The translations under genes and the position numbers were made by a program. Shown in pieces: positions 35,373-44,031 of a stretch of 64,000 nt of DNA (its first letter is position 1; each line of letters begins with the position of its first letter). The notes under the pieces are model-generated. The model saw only the letters and a list, made by a program, of their open reading frames with translations, was not told the DNA's origin and did not search any database. The stretch covers positions 682,001 through 746,000 of the forward strand of contig NZ_JALEBG010000002.1 of NCBI RefSeq assembly GCF_022758235.1. The letters run 5' to 3'. Origin of the DNA: Pontibacter liquoris. GTDB taxonomy: Bacteria; Bacteroidota; Bacteroidia; Cytophagales; Hymenobacteraceae.

Positions 35373-35380
35373 TATCTTTG
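35373..35380 (+). promoter_or_regulatory. -7 promoter element of the methyltransferase gene
   Basis: TATCTTTG followed by CAGCAC, 19 bases before the ATG at 35400. Confidence 0.6.
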
Positions 35381-35399
35381 CAGCACAATTGCTTTTAAC

Positions 35400-36140
35400 A
35401 TGCCCATGGACCAACAGGACGAATGGTTTAGTACCTGGTTCGACTCTCCTTATTACCACATCCTCTATCATAACCGCGATGCTTCTGAGGCGCGCCAGTT
35501 TATAGATAAGCTGCTGGCCTACCTGCATCCCAAACCACACGAGAAGATACTGGACCTGGCCTGTGGCAAAGGCCGCCATTCGGTTTACCTCAGCCAGAAA
35601 GGCTACGATGTTACGGGCATCGACCTCTCGGAACAAAGTATAGCCTATGCCAAACAGTTTGAGCGCGAGCACCTGCACTTTGCCGTACACGACATGCGGG
35701 AAGTATACCAGCCCGAGACCTTCGATTTTATACTAAACCTGTTTACCAGTTTCGGGTACTTTGATAACGAAACCGAAAACGTAGTGGCCCTGGTGGCCGC
35801 GACGCAAAGCCTCAAACACGGGGGCAAGCTGGTCATCGACTTCATGAATACCGATCAGACCATAGCCGGGCTGATAACGGAGGAGGAAAAGGTAGTGGAG
35901 GGCATCACCTTTAAGATCCACAGGGGCGTAGAGCATGGCTTTATCGTGAAGACCATCCGCTTTACCGACCAGGGCCGCGATTATTGTTTTCAAGAGCGGG
36001 TGCGGGCCCTGCGCGAAGAAGATTTCCTGGAATACTTCCAGATGACGCAGCTGCGGCTGGTAGAGGTGTTCGGCGATTACAACCTAAATGCCTACGATCG
36101 CGATAAAAGCGAGCGGATGATCTTTGTGCTAAAGAAATAA
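35400..36140 (+). CDS. Class I SAM-dependent methyltransferase
   Basis: 246 residues. The N-terminus DEWFSTWFDSPYYHILYHNRD is characteristic of a group of small Bacteroidota methyltransferases. The SAM motif is ILDLACGKGRHSVYLSQKG (near residue 50), then VTGIDLSEQSI and FDFILNLFTSFGYF as motif IV. The substrate is unknown. A ZIP transporter gene starts 4 bases after its stop, so the two are very likely cotranscribed. Confidence 0.87.
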   Translation: MPMDQQDEWFSTWFDSPYYHILYHNRDASEARQFIDKLLAYLHPKPHEKILDLACGKGRHSVYLSQKGYDVTGIDLSEQSIAYAKQFEREHLHFAVHDMREVYQPETFDFILNLFTSFGYFDNETENVVALVAATQSLKHGGKLVIDFMNTDQTIAGLITEEEKVVEGITFKIHRGVEHGFIVKTIRFTDQGRDYCFQERVRALREEDFLEYFQMTQLRLVEVFGDYNLNAYDRDKSERMIFVLKK

Positions 36141-36144
36141 ATTG

Positions 36145-36900
36145 ATGGTATTAGCCATACTTGTCTTGTTTTTTGCGGTGGTTGTGTCGGGGTTGCTGGT
36201 CAAGGTCTTTCCGCCGGCCAAGTCGCTGTGGCTGAAGCTGGCACTGGCTTTTAGCGGCGCCTACCTGTTCACCATCACCATCATTCACCTGCTGCCCGAT
36301 GTGCTGCAGAACAGCCCCAACCCGCAGGCAGTAGGCTATTGGGTATTGGCAGGCTTTTTTCTGCAGCTGGTACTCGAGCTATTCTCGCAGGGCGTAGAGC
36401 ATGGCCACATTCATACCCATACCCACGAACACGGCCGCATCGGCTCCATGCCTTTTCTGCTGCTGGGCTCACTGCTGGTGCATTCGTTTCTGGAAGGAAG
36501 CATTCTGGTGCAGCCGGCAAGCCAGCACCTGGGACATGCACACCAGCAGCAAAGCAGCTTTTACTTGGTACTGCTGGGAGTGGCGCTGCACCACATCCCG
36601 GCCGGTTTTGCGCTGATGTCGGTGTTGCTTTCGCGACTGGAGAACTTCCGGAAAGCGTTTTTATGGCTGCTGCTATTTGCGCTGGGCTCTCCGCTGGGTA
36701 TTCTGGTTAGCAACCTGCTGCTGAACGAAGCTCCCAACGGCGCGGTGTACACCGCCCTGACGGGCCTGGTAGCGGGTAACTTCCTACATATTTCCACCAC
36801 CATTCTTTTTGAAACCAGCCCCGAGCACCACGTGAACCGCAACAAACTGGTGGCTACCCTGCTGGGCCTGCTGCTGGCACTGGGCAGCAACCTGCTCTAA
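36145..36900 (+). CDS. ZIP-family metal transporter
   Basis: 251 residues from the ATG at 36145 (a TTG lies at 36142). About eight membrane helices. The His-rich cytoplasmic loop GVEHGHIHTHTHEHGRIG (near residue 92) and the transmembrane metal-site motifs HSFLEGSIL and ALHHIPAGFAL are those of ZIP carriers, which import Zn2+ or other divalent metals. The specificity is not determined. It follows a methyltransferase gene by 4 bases. Confidence 0.9.
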   Translation: MVLAILVLFFAVVVSGLLVKVFPPAKSLWLKLALAFSGAYLFTITIIHLLPDVLQNSPNPQAVGYWVLAGFFLQLVLELFSQGVEHGHIHTHTHEHGRIGSMPFLLLGSLLVHSFLEGSILVQPASQHLGHAHQQQSSFYLVLLGVALHHIPAGFALMSVLLSRLENFRKAFLWLLLFALGSPLGILVSNLLLNEAPNGAVYTALTGLVAGNFLHISTTILFETSPEHHVNRNKLVATLLGLLLALGSNLL

Positions 36901-36925
36901 GTATAAGTTATAGCCAACGCGTTGT

Positions 36926-38761
36926 TTAAAGCTTTTGGGATGCCGCTCTTTTCTGAAGGAGCTGCTGGCGTAGCTGTAGTTGTGCCGGCGTTGGGGCCGC
37001 CTCATCCGTTACCACAAAGGTCAGCTCTACGGCTTCTTCAGCCGGAGCAAACGCTTTCTTGTAGAGCTGGTTTTCGCGCACATAGGCAAGCTCAATGGTG
37101 TCGTTGGTTTTCACCTCCAGTAGCGGGCTAAGGAGCTGGTACACGTTTTCCTCTGTCAGCCTTTCGCCATTTACGGCATACAGGATATCATACTTCTGCA
37201 GGCCAAAGCGGTTGTTGAGCGGCTCGGCCACCCAGTAAAACTTTTTGTCTTTCTCAAAGCCCAGCCGGAATTCCCCGAACGTATACTTTGTCCCCTGCTG
37301 TTTGCCGGCATACTGCCAGCCTATTTTCTGATAATACTCCTGGTAAGGCAAAGGCTGGTTGCCGGTCACGTACGCATCAAAGAACTGGCGTATCTCAGGG
37401 TAGGTGCTTGCCACCAGCACGTTGATCAGCTCGTCGTCTTTAAAAGGCTTGTTGGGGCCATACTGTTTCGAGAGTTTGAGCAGCAGCTCGCGCAGGCCCA
37501 GCTGGCCGTGGCTTAGTTCCTGCAAGCGGATATCGAGCAGGAAACCGATCAGGGCGCCTTTCTGATACACGTTCACATACATGTCTTGAAATTGCGGCTC
37601 GATAATGCGGCGGCTCATTTCGGTAAACGATACGTCGGGGTACTTGCTGGCCTCGCGCATCTTCGTCATTATCTCCTCCCGGAAGCTCTCGTAGGTCTTG
37701 AGCCCCTCCTGCACCTGCACCAGCTGGGCAAAGTATTCGGTTACGCCCTCGTAAAGCCACAAATGCTGCGAAAGCTTGGGATCTTTAAAATCAAAGTACT
37801 CGATCTCTTCGCTGTGCACGTTCAGGGGTGTGAGGATGTGCAGGAACTCATGCGAGGCTACATCCAGCACCATCTTTTGCAGCTCCTCGCCACTTTGCTC
37901 AGGCAAAAAGTAGAGCGAACTATAGGAGTGCTCCATGGCGCCGAAGCCACCGTAACGGCTCACCTCGGTATTGCCCATCCGCGGGAAGTACATGATAAAC
38001 TGGTAGTGGTCTACCGGCATGCCGCCGAAAAAGCTGGTCAGGGCTGTAGCAAGCGGTTTGATCATTTCGCGCACGTCAGCAGCCTTTACCTTGCCTGTTT
38101 CGGAGTGCACGGCTACCGCTACCCTGGTGTTGCCGGAGCGAAAGCTGGCTGTGTCGGGGAGGCTGTACATGAGCGGTGCATCTGCCAGGCGCACGTAATC
38201 GGGGGCTGTTAGCTGGTCCTGCTCCGGCGAGCGGCGCGTGAGCGGCAGGGCGGTGGCGCCGTATAGGTTGGCCGGTTTGTGGATGGTGATAGTATAGGGC
38301 AGCATTTTATACCCTTCCAGGTAGCCGTAGAAACCGAAGTGGTTGATGATAAAGTTATTGCCGGCATTGATGTTGGTGCCGCCCGGCTGAAAGATGTAGT
38401 TGTCGTTCTTTTCCACATCCCAGGTGTCGTCTACCAAATATTCGAGGCGGGCCAGTTTCCGGGCGTCCCCAATCTCAAAAAGATTCCTGCCCTGTGGCGT
38501 GACCTTCAGTTTGCGGCCTTTGGCGTCGTAGGCTTTGAATCTGCTCACAAAGCGGCCGTAATCCTTGCGGGAGTAAGACCCCGGAATAACGCTGGGAATG
38601 ATGTAGGTGATCTGATCCTCTTTTACTTCCGGCGTCTGGATGACCACCTTTACCTGGTCGTTCTGCACGTGCTTCAGGTCCAGGGTAATGTTATAGGCTT
38701 GTTGCGCCATGGCCTTGGAAGAGAGCAGCAACAGGCAAGTATAAAGGAAGAAGTGTTTCAT
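36926..38761 (-). CDS. M61-family peptidase (glycyl aminopeptidase-like) with PDZ domain
   Basis: 611 residues. Signal peptide MKHFFLYTCLLLLSSKAMAQQ. The zinc-protease motif is VASHEFLHILTPLNVHSEE near residue 302 with a downstream WLYEGVTEYFA supplying the third ligand. A PDZ domain follows at the C-terminal end (about 495-580: YDILYAVNGERLTEENVYQLL). M61 enzymes are periplasmic or exported aminopeptidases. The gene is convergent with the ZIP gene and stands alone. Confidence 0.93.
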   Translation of the reverse strand: MKHFFLYTCLLLLSSKAMAQQAYNITLDLKHVQNDQVKVVIQTPEVKEDQITYIIPSVIPGSYSRKDYGRFVSRFKAYDAKGRKLKVTPQGRNLFEIGDARKLARLEYLVDDTWDVEKNDNYIFQPGGTNINAGNNFIINHFGFYGYLEGYKMLPYTITIHKPANLYGATALPLTRRSPEQDQLTAPDYVRLADAPLMYSLPDTASFRSGNTRVAVAVHSETGKVKAADVREMIKPLATALTSFFGGMPVDHYQFIMYFPRMGNTEVSRYGGFGAMEHSYSSLYFLPEQSGEELQKMVLDVASHEFLHILTPLNVHSEEIEYFDFKDPKLSQHLWLYEGVTEYFAQLVQVQEGLKTYESFREEIMTKMREASKYPDVSFTEMSRRIIEPQFQDMYVNVYQKGALIGFLLDIRLQELSHGQLGLRELLLKLSKQYGPNKPFKDDELINVLVASTYPEIRQFFDAYVTGNQPLPYQEYYQKIGWQYAGKQQGTKYTFGEFRLGFEKDKKFYWVAEPLNNRFGLQKYDILYAVNGERLTEENVYQLLSPLLEVKTNDTIELAYVRENQLYKKAFAPAEEAVELTFVVTDEAAPTPAQLQLRQQLLQKRAASQKL

Positions 38762-39018
38762 AGACGGGGTTGTAGCTATACACCCGTTGCACCGGATGCT
38801 GGTTTAAAGATATCAAAGTTCCTGAATATTATACTATCCCCGTCTGCGAATGCGGCTGTAGTCGCCCTGTTGCGGCAGAGTAGCCAGGCAGTACAGGTAT
38901 GGCACAGCGTTCGGAGGCTGTTTTTGTAACCTGGTATTGGAAGTTGGAGAACAGGCAGAAGGACAGCCACAGGGCACAAAAGCCTGCGTGCAAAGTATAG
39001 ATGCCCGGAAGGTATAGC

Positions 39019-39402
39019 TTAAATAATAGTGGAGAGCAGTGCCGCCACCATGGCTTTCACCGTCATCATCACAGCGCCGGAGCGCACCGGAACATCCGCT
39101 TCCTCTTCTTCCTCCGACGAGAAGGCGTCGCGCAGGTAAGCAATTGGGCTGTCGAGCACTTCGGCATCTAGCACCGATCTTTCGCGCGGTTTGGTTACAG
39201 CCTTGGGTTTTGGCTTTGCCGCTGTTGGAGTGCCGTTTGTTACAACAGGAGCTGTTGTCGGCGCTGGCCCTGTTTGGGCAGCAGCTTGCGGGGCAGCTGT
39301 ACCGTTGGTGCTGGCTATGGCAACTGCAGCCGGTGCAAAGCACAGGAGTACCACTACTGCCAACGCAGTAAGTACACGGACCGGTTGCCACAGAATATTC
39401 AT
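39019..39402 (-). CDS. Hypothetical exported Ala/Pro-rich protein
   Basis: 127 residues from the ATG at 39402. A hydrophobic N-terminus (VLTALAVVVLLCFAPAAVAIA) looks like a signal peptide. A linker rich in Ala, Thr and Pro follows (TGPAPTTAPVVTNGTPTAA), then a basic patch, an acidic run SSEEEEEADV and a hydrophobic end (MMTVKAMVAALLSTII). No family recognised. A long frame in another register (38834-39391) covers the same DNA but lacks any plausible protein character. Confidence 0.55.
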   Translation of the reverse strand: MNILWQPVRVLTALAVVVLLCFAPAAVAIASTNGTAAPQAAAQTGPAPTTAPVVTNGTPTAAKPKPKAVTKPRERSVLDAEVLDSPIAYLRDAFSSEEEEEADVPVRSGAVMMTVKAMVAALLSTII

Positions 39403-39532
39403 GCTCAAAAGTAAATCTAAATATTTAAGCATACAAGCACCGGGTAGGATAATTTAGAGAATTTATTTAGAACCAGGGTAAAGGTATCTTGCTGACGAGC
39501 AAGTATATACCGGCACGCCTGCCTCCCGGCAG

Positions 39533-39976
39533 TTAACGCCTGGCTGCGGCGGGGCGCAATACCTTGATGCGCACGGGAATGATGCCTGCCTGTTCTGCAT
39601 TCAGCCGCCGGGCCGCCTTGCCCGATAGGTCTACAATGCGGCCTTTCACAAAGGGTCCTCTGTCGGTTACCTTCACTTTCACGCTTTGGTGGGTCTGCAG
39701 GTTAGTTACCCGGATCTTGGTGCCCAGGGGAAGCGTTTTATGAGCGGCTGTCATTTTGCCGTGGCGGTAAGGAGCCCCGTTTGCCATTTTGTGGCCCTGT
39801 AGTTTGCGGCTGTAGTAAGAGGCTTTGCCCTCTTCGGTATAGCCGCGCTCCCCGAGTGCCGGTGGTCTGCCAGCGCAGGAGGCCAGGCCAAGGCAAAGGC
39901 CGAAGGCCAATAAAAGCTGGCTGATGGAAGCCGGAAAAGACAAGCGGGAAATGGAGTAGCGTAGGCGAAAGGGCAT
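39533..39976 (-). CDS. rlpA: Septal ring lytic transglycosylase RlpA family lipoprotein
   Basis: 147 residues from the ATG at 39976. The signal peptide ends LLLAFGLCLGLASCAG with a lipobox Cys. The double-psi beta-barrel of RlpA follows: GKASYYSRKLQGHKMANGAPY, MTAAHKTLPLGTKIRVTNL and VTDRGPFVKGRIVDLSGKAA. RlpA cuts glycan strands lacking stem peptides and acts at the septum. There is no SPOR domain, which is common for the shorter members. It follows the hydrolase gene by 31 bases. Confidence 0.9.
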   Translation of the reverse strand: MPFRLRYSISRLSFPASISQLLLAFGLCLGLASCAGRPPALGERGYTEEGKASYYSRKLQGHKMANGAPYRHGKMTAAHKTLPLGTKIRVTNLQTHQSVKVKVTDRGPFVKGRIVDLSGKAARRLNAEQAGIIPVRIKVLRPAAARR

Positions 39977-40007
39977 AGATAGTAAAAGTATATATAGGGT
40001 TAACGTA

Positions 40008-40697
40008 CTAAACCTGCAGGAATTGTAGTAACTCATAAGACAGGCGCTGTATTGGCACAGTTTCCAGGGGATGGCGGGTTTGCGGCAGCACTAGCAGGCG
40101 CGCTTCCGGCAACTGCCCGTAAGCCCAGGCGGTTTCTTCCAAACTAACCATGGCGTCCCGGTCGCCGACCGCCACTTGTACGGGAATTTGTACCTGAGCC
40201 AGCTTTTCGGCGCTGAGCAGTGACTGCTCGCCCAGGTCGCGCATCATGTCGGCGGTTTTCGTTACCAGCAGCTTCCAGTCCTGCGGGGCATGTCGGTGGG
40301 CCAATGCAGCGGCAAAGGCCGGTACTTTAACTGCCATCTTTTCGGGGTTCAGCAGCCGGGCTTCTTTGGCAGCCGCTTCCGGCGACCAGGCAAACTTGGT
40401 GGCCAGCGTGAAAACATGCTTTACCCGCTCGGGGTGCAGCAAGGCAAAGTATAAGGCCGCATAGCCGCCCATACTATAGCCAAAGATACTCACCGAGGCG
40501 AGCCCTTCTTTGTCCAGCAGGTCTAAAATATCGGCTGCAAACAGCGCCATACCAAAGGACGTCTGCGGCAGCTCCCGGCCGCCGTGGCCGGTAAAGTCAA
40601 GGGTATAGACCTGGAAATGTGCTTGCAGCGCCTCTTTCAGGTCATCAAACATAGCAGCAGAGCCCAGGGCTCCGTGCAGTAACAGCAGGTTTTGCAT
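40008..40697 (-). CDS. Alpha/beta-fold hydrolase
   Basis: 229 residues. Short-chain lipase/esterase-like fold: oxyanion loop LLLHGALGSAAMF, nucleophile elbow FGYSMGGYAALYFA (Ser near residue 94), acid in VAVGDRDAMVSLE and His in PQTRHPLETVP. It hydrolyses an unknown ester or acyl substrate in the cytoplasm. It sits just upstream of rlpA on the same strand. Confidence 0.88.
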   Translation of the reverse strand: MQNLLLLHGALGSAAMFDDLKEALQAHFQVYTLDFTGHGGRELPQTSFGMALFAADILDLLDKEGLASVSIFGYSMGGYAALYFALLHPERVKHVFTLATKFAWSPEAAAKEARLLNPEKMAVKVPAFAAALAHRHAPQDWKLLVTKTADMMRDLGEQSLLSAEKLAQVQIPVQVAVGDRDAMVSLEETAWAYGQLPEARLLVLPQTRHPLETVPIQRLSYELLQFLQV

Positions 40698-40789
40698 AAA
40701 GCGCCGGCGTTGTAACAGGATAGATGAAGCCCTCTAGCGGCGGCAGGAAGTATAAAACTGGCCCTCGCCGCCAATAGGCTTGGGCAGGT

Positions 40790-41536
40790 TTATTGCTGCA
40801 CCTGGTAGTTGTATACTTGCACGGCCTGCGTGAGCTTGTCTTTCTGGAAGAGGTTGATCACAAACTGGGCGCCCAGCACCCCCGCCCCGGCATACATAAC
40901 CGGCGAAATGTGCACTGCGCCATTGGCACTTTGGCCATTATTAGCCGACAGCACCCCGCCCAGGAGCAGCATGCCGGCGCCTACCACCGTCACGCCCGTG
41001 TTGATCACTTTGTCTTTACGGTATTTGCGCAGCAGGGCCATACTGGCCGCATTGTCGCTTAAAGCCTCCTCCAGGTTATTAAACTCAAACAGGTATAGCG
41101 GGCCGTCGTCTTTGGAGAAAAAGTAAATGCGGCGGCGGCTGGTATTTGGCCCGCCGTAGCCATAAGGGCCATACCCATAGCCATAGGGGTTGTAATCGTA
41201 GGTGGTGCGCGAAGTATAAAACTTGTCAATGCGGGGCCCGTCCAGCAGGCGCTTGGCAAAGGCGTCCATGTTGTTGCCGGTTTCTACCCGGGCATAATAG
41301 CCATCCTCGTCCTGGAAGGTAGCCACCATACTGGGGTTATACTTGAGCGAGTCGTCGAGCAGGAAAAAGTTCTGCTTAAAGATGGGCGACTTGTACTGCA
41401 GCTTGTTGGCATAAATGACCTGCCCGTTCTGGAGCTGGATAAAAAACCGGCCCGGGCGCGAGTATTCGGTCTGGGCGTGTGCTGCCGTGGCTGCCACCAG
41501 GCAGAGGAAGAACAGGAAAAGCGCTTTTTTTCTCAT
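40790..41536 (-). CDS. Hypothetical exported protein with Tyr/Gly-rich insert
   Basis: 248 residues. Signal peptide RKKALFLFFLCLVAATAAHA. The mature part has a low-complexity insert YNPYGYGYGPYGYGG near residue 117 and, near the end, two hydrophobic stretches (GVTVVGAGMLLLGGVLSA and PVMYAGAGVLGAQFVINLF). No domain recognised. Envelope location is likely. It is the last gene of a run on the minus strand (41891-40790) with small gaps. Confidence 0.65.
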   Translation of the reverse strand: MRKKALFLFFLCLVAATAAHAQTEYSRPGRFFIQLQNGQVIYANKLQYKSPIFKQNFFLLDDSLKYNPSMVATFQDEDGYYARVETGNNMDAFAKRLLDGPRIDKFYTSRTTYDYNPYGYGYGPYGYGGPNTSRRRIYFFSKDDGPLYLFEFNNLEEALSDNAASMALLRKYRKDKVINTGVTVVGAGMLLLGGVLSANNGQSANGAVHISPVMYAGAGVLGAQFVINLFQKDKLTQAVQVYNYQVQQ

Positions 41537-41581
41537 ATAGGTATCAGGGCTTATGTAGCTACCGGCGCACGTGCTGCCGGG

Positions 41582-41887
41582 TTAAAACAACAGGAATAGC
41601 ATGATGAGCATGCCCGCCAGGGCCAGGTATACCCAGCGCATCAGCTGGCCCCGGTATTTACTGGGCATCAGGTTGCTAACCAGCATTACAACGATCAGCA
41701 AACCTAAAATGTATAATAGTATAAAGGTGACGGCTTTTACCCAGTTAGGCACGATGGTGTTTTCGGCTTGCACCTGGTCCGGCATGCCCATGTCGGAGAG
41801 CAGGTAGCGCAGGCCAAAGTACATCACCAGCTCAAACAGGATAAAGTAAAAAAGCCAGCCCAGCCAGCTATACTTACCATTACGCAT
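41582..41887 (-). CDS. Small three-helix membrane protein
   Basis: 101 residues with three hydrophobic segments (LGWLFYFILFELVMYFGL; VTFILLYILGLLIVVMLVS; WVYLALAGMLIMLFLLF). The loop between the first two is acidic (SDMGMPDQVQAENTIVP). No family recognised. It starts 3 bases after the acetyltransferase stop, so the two are probably translated from one mRNA. Confidence 0.65.
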   Translation of the reverse strand: MRNGKYSWLGWLFYFILFELVMYFGLRYLLSDMGMPDQVQAENTIVPNWVKAVTFILLYILGLLIVVMLVSNLMPSKYRGQLMRWVYLALAGMLIMLFLLF

Positions 41888-41890
41888 CGG

Positions 41891-42346
41891 TTACAGGCTT
41901 TTATAAAAATGGTAACTTTTAATGTGGAATCCCTCCCGGAAGTAGAACCGGTGAGCCGCGCTATTAGTTACGTAGGCATCCAGCATAATAGTGTCGCAGT
42001 GGTGGCGTGCGGCCTCCTGCTGCAGCCAGTCCGAGAGTTGTTTGCCCAGCCCTTGCGAGCGGTACGCAGCGCCTACCACAAAGTTATCTACCTCCAGGTA
42101 CTTGCCGCTATAGAGTTTGGTGCTGATCCAGAAGCCCGACAGACCCACACAGGTGCCGGACAGATCAAATGCACCCACCATGCGGTAGCCGTTGGGCAGC
42201 ATCTGCCTGAGCAGCTCCTCGTAGCGCTGCAGGGACATAGCAGGGTTTAGCTGTTGCACCAGGTGGTGCTGTGCCAGCATGTGCTCCAGCCCCTTTATTT
42301 CTGCTAGCTTAAAGCCTGCACTGGCCGGTAGCTGCTCGTTCCTCAT
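41891..42346 (-). CDS. GNAT-family N-acetyltransferase
   Basis: 151 residues from the ATG at 42346; the longer frame to 42433 adds residues unlike the family. The acetyl-CoA loop is in FVVGAAYRSQGLGKQLSDWL (the usual Arg/Gln-x-x-Gly-x-Gly/Ala pattern), with strand 4 in LEVDNFVV and the C-terminal HRFYFREGFHIKSYHFYK. The acceptor substrate is unknown. Confidence 0.87.
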   Translation of the reverse strand: MRNEQLPASAGFKLAEIKGLEHMLAQHHLVQQLNPAMSLQRYEELLRQMLPNGYRMVGAFDLSGTCVGLSGFWISTKLYSGKYLEVDNFVVGAAYRSQGLGKQLSDWLQQEAARHHCDTIMLDAYVTNSAAHRFYFREGFHIKSYHFYKSL

Positions 42347-42560
42347 AAGGTATAAATTACTAAACGTATGGCTGTGTTTATAAGCGATATCAGTGCAACA
42401 TTGGGTTAAACAAAGATAGGCTTCTGACGCCATTATACCAGTTAAAAGTATAATTTAGAAGGTTTAAGCATAGTACTCTGGAAAGAATCGGTTTAAAAGT
42501 GTTAAATTTTGAAACAATACTGCCCGGCAATACCGTTAGAATACAAGAAGAACGGAGGGT

Positions 42561-42785
42561 ATGAAGGTATTAAAGAATATTAAGTTGGATAAATATAATT
42601 TCTATAATAACGAGGCGATGCGGAAGATCTTCAGTGTAGGATACGAAGACCTTACCACACTTGTCTACTACCAGGATAAAAAGAATAAGTTTATCCTGGT
42701 AGTGGCCAAAGACGACCCGCCTTTGATATTAGAGAAGAAGATTACCCGGGCAGAAGCGTTCCGGTTAATGAATACCCGGCCTTGA
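42561..42785 (+). CDS. Hypothetical small basic protein
   Basis: 74 residues with mixed charge and many Lys and aromatic residues (KNIKLDKYNFYNNEAMRKIF, TTLVYYQDKKNKFILVVAK). GGAGGG lies 3-8 bases upstream of the ATG and supports the start. The last codons (for NTRP) and the stop lie within the stem-loop of a terminator. Function unknown, single gene. Confidence 0.65.
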   Translation: MKVLKNIKLDKYNFYNNEAMRKIFSVGYEDLTTLVYYQDKKNKFILVVAKDDPPLILEKKITRAEAFRLMNTRP

Positions 42786-42805
42786 ACGCCGGGTATTTTT
42801 GTTTT
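42771..42805 (+). terminator. Intrinsic terminator overlapping the end of the coding region
   Basis: AATACCCGGC (42771-42780) pairs with GCCGGGTATT (42788-42797), followed by TTTGTTTT. The stop codon TGA at 42783-42785 is in the loop. Confidence 0.8.
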
Positions 42806-42994
42806 AAAGAGTACCGTTTCGCTATACTGCAGCTGTACCAAGGATGCGCCCGGCTGCTACGTAGTTTTTGCGTGGTGCTAAGTATAAGTTGTATTGTAGC
42901 AATCTTTTTGATATTTTATGGTATAAAGTGAGCGGCTGCCGGCACTTTTTTGTAGCTTGTTTTGGTCTATAGAATAGCCAAAGAAGTAACAAGT

Positions 42995-43252
42995 ATGTCA
43001 GAACAAGAAACCATGTCGGATGTAAACCAGGTGCAGCACATGTTTCTGCACGTGGAGAGCAGCGATGCTATATGTATGCTGAACATAGCCGGCCACCCCT
43101 ACCGCCTGCGCGAGCTGATCTTTATGATGGTGCAAAACGGCTGCCGCGTGATGCAAAGCAATGCCGATAAGTATAAAACCTTTGTCTACGACAAGGAAAC
43201 CGTGGAGATCTACGATTTCCTGAGCTCTATTGTGAAAGCCAAGTTTTTGTAA
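42995..43252 (+). CDS. Hypothetical small protein
   Basis: 85 residues from the ATG at 42995; in-frame sequence upstream to 42962 is not supported. The central part (MFLHVESSDAICMLNIAGHP, YRLRELIFMMVQNGC, ETVEIYDFLSSIVKAKFL) looks like a small globular alpha/beta domain without a signal peptide. No family recognised. A terminator shared with the Hsp20 gene follows. Confidence 0.6.
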   Translation: MSEQETMSDVNQVQHMFLHVESSDAICMLNIAGHPYRLRELIFMMVQNGCRVMQSNADKYKTFVYDKETVEIYDFLSSIVKAKFL

Positions 43253-43274
43253 GCAGCTTAAGGGCAGGTTAAAA

Positions 43275-43312
43275 ACAAAAGAGGCACCCCGACGGAGTGC
43301 CTCTTTTGTTTA
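43275..43312. terminator. Bidirectional intrinsic terminator
   Basis: ACAAAAGAGGCAC (43275-43287) pairs with GTGCCTCTTTTGT (43297-43309), with A and T runs on either side, between convergent genes. Confidence 0.9.
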
Positions 43313-43325
43313 ATGGTTGTTTATG

Positions 43326-43712
43326 TTAAAGTTGTTTGATCTCAATTTCGCGGGGCTGGCCTGCTGCCTCGTGGTAAGGCAATCTTACCTGCAACTGGCC
43401 CTCCTGGTACACAGCCTCGATGCGGCCCAGGTCTACCTGCGGCGGCAGCATAAACGTCTTGTTAAAGAGCGGCACAGCCAGGCTCGGGTTTTCCGGGTTT
43501 TGCAAAGCCGAGAGCACGATGAGCTGGTTATTATTAAGTATTACGCGGAATGATTCGGGGTTTACACCGGCCGCCCATACTTGTATCACAGCGCCTTTCT
43601 TATATTTCTTTATCGCCACGGAGGTCTCGCTTATGCCTCCACCCACGGTATTCAGCAGGTCGATCTGCTGGGCAAGGTTTCGTAGCAGTTCTTTATCTTT
43701 TATCAGTTTCAT
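43326..43712 (-). CDS. Hsp20/alpha-crystallin-like small heat-shock protein
   Basis: 128 residues from the ATG at 43712. The C-terminal ~85 residues fit an alpha-crystallin domain: VIQVWAAGVNPESFRVILNN, LFNKTFMLPPQVDLGRIEA (the usual F-x-R-x-F-x-LP position reads FNKTFMLP), and YQEGQLQVRLP. The end REIEIKQL carries the I-x-I/V anchor-like motif (IEI). Holdase chaperone, cytoplasm. The sequence is a divergent member, so certainty is moderate. Confidence 0.78.
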   Translation of the reverse strand: MKLIKDKELLRNLAQQIDLLNTVGGGISETSVAIKKYKKGAVIQVWAAGVNPESFRVILNNNQLIVLSALQNPENPSLAVPLFNKTFMLPPQVDLGRIEAVYQEGQLQVRLPYHEAAGQPREIEIKQL

Positions 43713-44031
43713 TTCTTTCTCCTCTTTCTTTAGCTGAGAAGAATAATGCAAATGCGGTGCCAGAACGCGCGGCTTGCTTGGGCTGCTAATTCAAAAGTGG
43801 AGCTATGTCATTATGGCCTGATCAGGTATAAAGCTGCCTGCGGGTATAGTCAGAATGTCAGCTGCTGTCGTTCTATAATGCAATTAGCGGTTGGTGCCGG
43901 CTGCTTTTTTATAGGTGCGCGGCTTTGGCCTTCTTCCTGCGGGAGGGCTGCTTGCGGGCAGTAGCAGGGGCAAAGTATAACGAAGCAGGTGCTGGCCCGT
44001 ACATACAACACATGAACCAAAACTTAAAGCT

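Noticed and set aside
38834-39391. An alternative minus-strand frame rich in Cys and Ser
   Set aside because: It overlaps the exported Ala/Pro-rich gene in another register, has an unnatural composition and no plausible start.
41150-41195. A tandem repeat coding for Tyr-Gly units
   Set aside because: Only a short low-complexity insert (YGYGYGPYGYGG) within one protein, not a DNA-level tandem repeat.
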